Made by a program: the position numbers and the translations under genes. Positions 8,614-9,837 of a stretch of 9,837 nt of DNA are shown one piece after another (position 1 is the first letter of the stretch; each line of letters begins with the position of its first letter). A model generated the notes under the pieces. That model had not been told where the DNA came from. It did no database searches and was given only the letters and a program-made list of their open reading frames with translations. The DNA is from Fidelibacterota bacterium (GTDB lineage Bacteria; Fidelibacterota; BS150m-G59), in assembly GCA_016784265.1 (NCBI GenBank), contig JADHUZ010000025.1, positions 1 through 9,837 on the forward strand, written 5' to 3'.

Positions 8614-8621
8614 GACTTCAT
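8589..8621. repeat. Nested palindrome overlapping the candidate promoter
   Basis: TTGAGAATTCTCAA at 8598-8611 is a perfect 14-base palindrome. It is flanked by a second inverted pair, ATGAAG (8589-8594) and CTTCAT (8616-8621), off exact symmetry by one base. The perfect core covers the -33/-35 side of the candidate promoter, the usual place for a repressor operator. As RNA, the sequence could instead fold as a two-part hairpin after the channel gene. No U tract follows, so it is not a standard terminator. Confidence 0.5.
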
Positions 8622-8628
8622 CGTCTAA

Positions 8629-9642
8629 TCACTTCGTAACTTTGTCACATTTTTGGCAGTATTCTTCCAATATTTTTAGATTTTCATTATAGCCCATCGC
8701 GATGAGCAAATCGTTCTGCTCAATGACCATTTCACCGGACGGATTGAAAATCATTTTGCCGTCTGGCTTCTGTATTGCGGCGATAATGACATCCAGTTCG
8801 CTACGAACGAATGCTTCCTTGATTTGCTTATTGTGCAATGCAGAACCTTCGCAAACTTTCACTTCATCCATCTCCCAATCGGCAACTAAGCCTTCGTTGA
8901 TAATTTCCAAAAAATCAGTAACCGCAGGACGCGTGAGCATATTTGCCATGCTATGACCTGCAATTTCATAAGGATTGAGTACTTTATTCGCTCCTGCTGT
9001 GAGAAATTTCGTTGCGTTATTTTCATGGCTGGTTTTTGCGATGATAAACAAATCCTGTTTCATTCGGCGCGCAGAAAGCGTTACAAATAGATTGTTTTCA
9101 TCAGAAGAAAGCACAACCACCAAACCTTTTGCATCTTGTAATTGTGCTCTTTTTAAGAAGTTATCCTCCAAGCAATCGCCCATCAAAGCCAAATATCCTT
9201 TCGTCGTCGCGGTGTTGACTTTTTCCGGACGGCTATCCAACACGATGAATGATTTTTTGTTTTTCTCCAACTCGCGACAGATAATCTTGCCCATCCTCCC
9301 ATAACCACAGACGATGTAATGATCTTTAATATTTTCGATAATTCGCTCCATTTTCCGACTCCTGAATAAACGATTTTCAAACACATATTCCGCCATAATC
9401 GTTACGGCATAAGCCACCGTGCCAACTCCCAAAATAATCAAAATGATCGTAAACAGTCTGCCAATTTGTGAAAGTTCTTCCAATCCGCCACCAAATCCGA
9501 CTGTACTCAAAATGACAGCGGTCATGTAAATCGAATCAATCAAATCGAATCCTTCGATAAAATGATAGCCAATCGTGCCGACGAACAAAAATGCCACGAG
9601 AAGAAATATGACCCGATATATTTGATGTGATTGTGATTGCAC
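8629..9642 (-). CDS. Potassium channel, two transmembrane helices plus RCK (TrkA-N/TrkA-C) domain
   Basis: A 337-residue protein of the MthK/GsuK-like architecture: a tetrameric inner-membrane K+ channel gated by a cytoplasmic ligand-sensing ring. Seen: first membrane helix at about 10-28; pore helix; selectivity filter TVGFG (47-51) followed by two more glycines; second membrane helix at about 61-84 with the glycine-containing stretch ILGVGTVAYAV; a Rossmann-type RCK domain starting YIVCGYGRMGK (nucleotide-binding GxGxxG at 113-118), with an acidic residue at the end of strand 2 (VLDSRPE, Asp136) that favours NAD(H) binding; DCLEDNFLKRA (156-166); and a C-terminal TrkA-C lobe at about 255-320 (GSALHNKQIKEA, NDLLIAMG). 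The filter is intact with Phe in place of the common Tyr, seen in many prokaryotic K+ channels. The start is GTG 9642; no stronger in-frame start precedes it and no good Shine-Dalgarno is visible. The ligand is inferred only. Confidence 0.93.
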   Translation of the reverse strand: MQSQSHQIYRVIFLLVAFLFVGTIGYHFIEGFDLIDSIYMTAVILSTVGFGGGLEELSQIGRLFTIILIILGVGTVAYAVTIMAEYVFENRLFRSRKMERIIENIKDHYIVCGYGRMGKIICRELEKNKKSFIVLDSRPEKVNTATTKGYLALMGDCLEDNFLKRAQLQDAKGLVVVLSSDENNLFVTLSARRMKQDLFIIAKTSHENNATKFLTAGANKVLNPYEIAGHSMANMLTRPAVTDFLEIINEGLVADWEMDEVKVCEGSALHNKQIKEAFVRSELDVIIAAIQKPDGKMIFNPSGEMVIEQNDLLIAMGYNENLKILEEYCQKCDKVTK

Positions 9643-9647
9643 TGCCG

Positions 9648-9678
9648 AAAATCTACCAACACTTATCAGAACTCACAA
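9648..9678 (-). promoter_or_regulatory. Candidate promoter of the K+ channel gene
   Basis: On the minus strand TTG (9678-9676) and TAGATTTT (9655-9648) lie 20 bases apart. The second element matches seven of the eight positions of the Bacteroidota-type TAnnTTTG -7 box. It sits just downstream of the terminator of the preceding gene and ends five bases before the GTG start, so the transcript would begin at or next to that codon. This is a short motif found by eye in AT-rich DNA, and chance is a real alternative. Confidence 0.28.
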
Positions 9679-9681
9679 CAA

Positions 9682-9709
9682 AAAAGGCGACCATTTCTGA
9701 TCACCTTTT
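9682..9709 (-). terminator. Intrinsic terminator after the T9SS-secreted protein gene
   Basis: On the minus strand AAAAGGTGATC (9709-9699) pairs with GGTCGCCTTTT (9692-9682) around the six-base loop AGAAAT. This gives an 11-pair stem including two G-U pairs. The stem runs into TTTTTTGTTG, a proper U tract. It lies 72 bases after the stop of the gene at the right edge and before the channel gene, so it separates the two transcripts. The G-U pairs are both on the minus-strand RNA, which supports that direction. Confidence 0.85.
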
Positions 9710-9730
9710 AAGTTTGTTCGGTTTTTGGAA

Positions 9731-9768
9731 TCAGAGTGCAGGATTATTATTTGTTTCCTGCACCCTGA
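9731..9768 (-). repeat. Strong hairpin in the 3' untranslated region of the secreted-protein gene
   Basis: TCAGAGTGCAGG (9731-9742) and CCTGCACCCTGA (9757-9768) are near-perfect inverted copies. In minus-strand RNA the single mismatch becomes a G-U pair, so the stem is 12 pairs, or 13 with a closing A-U, over an A/U-rich loop. It starts 13 bases after the stop codon at 9782 and is followed by ATTCCAAAAACC, not a U tract, so it is not itself an intrinsic terminator. Together with the next hairpin it would protect the mRNA 3' end. Confidence 0.7.
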
Positions 9769-9781
9769 CAAATTTCCCCTG

Positions 9782-9837
9782 TTATTTCATCAACACCATT
9801 TTATTCGTCTCTGAGAATGTGCCTGCGTTCAATTGAT
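9782..9837 (-). CDS. C-terminal tail of a T9SS (Por) secreted protein, rest beyond the window
   Basis: Only the last 17 codons are inside the window. The minus strand reads QLNAGTFSETNKMVLMK and then TAA (9784-9782). The codon cut by the edge ends in AT, which allows Tyr and would give the usual aromatic residue before this motif. The pattern (aromatic)-x-L-x-A-G-x-F-x-x-T-x-K-M-V-L-x-K is the end of the type A C-terminal sorting domain, which directs proteins through the type IX secretion system to the cell surface in FCB bacteria, where the domain is normally cleaved off. Nothing can be said about the functional domains of the protein. Its transcript probably ends at the terminator at 9682-9709. 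Confidence 0.82.
   Translation of the reverse strand, partial: QLNAGTFSETNKMVLMK

Noticed and set aside
1..9837. Search for a defence system, CRISPR array, prophage, insertion sequence or tRNA
   Set aside because: No spaced direct repeats, transposase, integrase, attachment-site duplication or cloverleaf was seen. The helicase is an ordinary PcrA/UvrD with a complete C-terminal Tudor-like domain and no nuclease partner nearby, so it is not read as a defence helicase.

Overview
The window is about 9.8 kb of AT-rich bacterial DNA, densely coding and made mostly of recognisable housekeeping genes. The clue to lineage is the last 17 codons of a gene cut by the right edge. They read as a type IX secretion (Por) C-terminal sorting tail (LNAGTFSETNKMVLMK then stop), which points to the FCB superphylum (Bacteroidota and relatives such as Marinimicrobia, Calditrichota or Cloacimonadota). 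Several starts have clear Shine-Dalgarno sequences (GGAGGT, GAGGT, AAGG), which is less typical of Bacteroidota proper, so one of the less-studied FCB phyla is my preferred guess. The phylum cannot be fixed from this window.

Layout: at the left edge a plus-strand gene, missing its 5' end, encodes an NFACT/RqcH-type ribosome quality control protein (1-1346). It converges on a block of minus-strand genes filling the rest. Read in transcription order from the right, these are: the tail of a T9SS-secreted protein (9782-9837); a hairpin and an intrinsic terminator; a two-helix potassium channel with a cytoplasmic RCK/TrkA domain (8629-9642); an 80-base gap with a promoter-like sequence and a palindrome; a small four-helix membrane protein of unknown function (8144-8548); mltG, the endolytic murein transglycosylase (7136-8119); pcrA/uvrD, a superfamily 1 DNA helicase (4947-7136); and a 1182-residue exported tetratricopeptide-repeat protein (1390-4938). 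A probable terminator lies between the last gene and the convergent NFACT gene.

The four genes from 8548 down to 1390 are packed like an operon. The mltG to pcrA junction overlaps by one base (TAATG), and the pcrA stop lies inside the ribosome binding site of the TPR gene. The set mixes cell-wall, DNA-repair and envelope functions, so it looks like a shared transcript rather than one pathway. I found no mobile element, CRISPR array, tRNA, rRNA or defence system. The more interesting points are the unknown four-helix protein, the large exported TPR protein tied to pcrA, the palindrome on the putative operon promoter, a possible leaderless start for the channel gene and a divergent NFACT domain. 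No gene-free stretch exceeds 300 bases.
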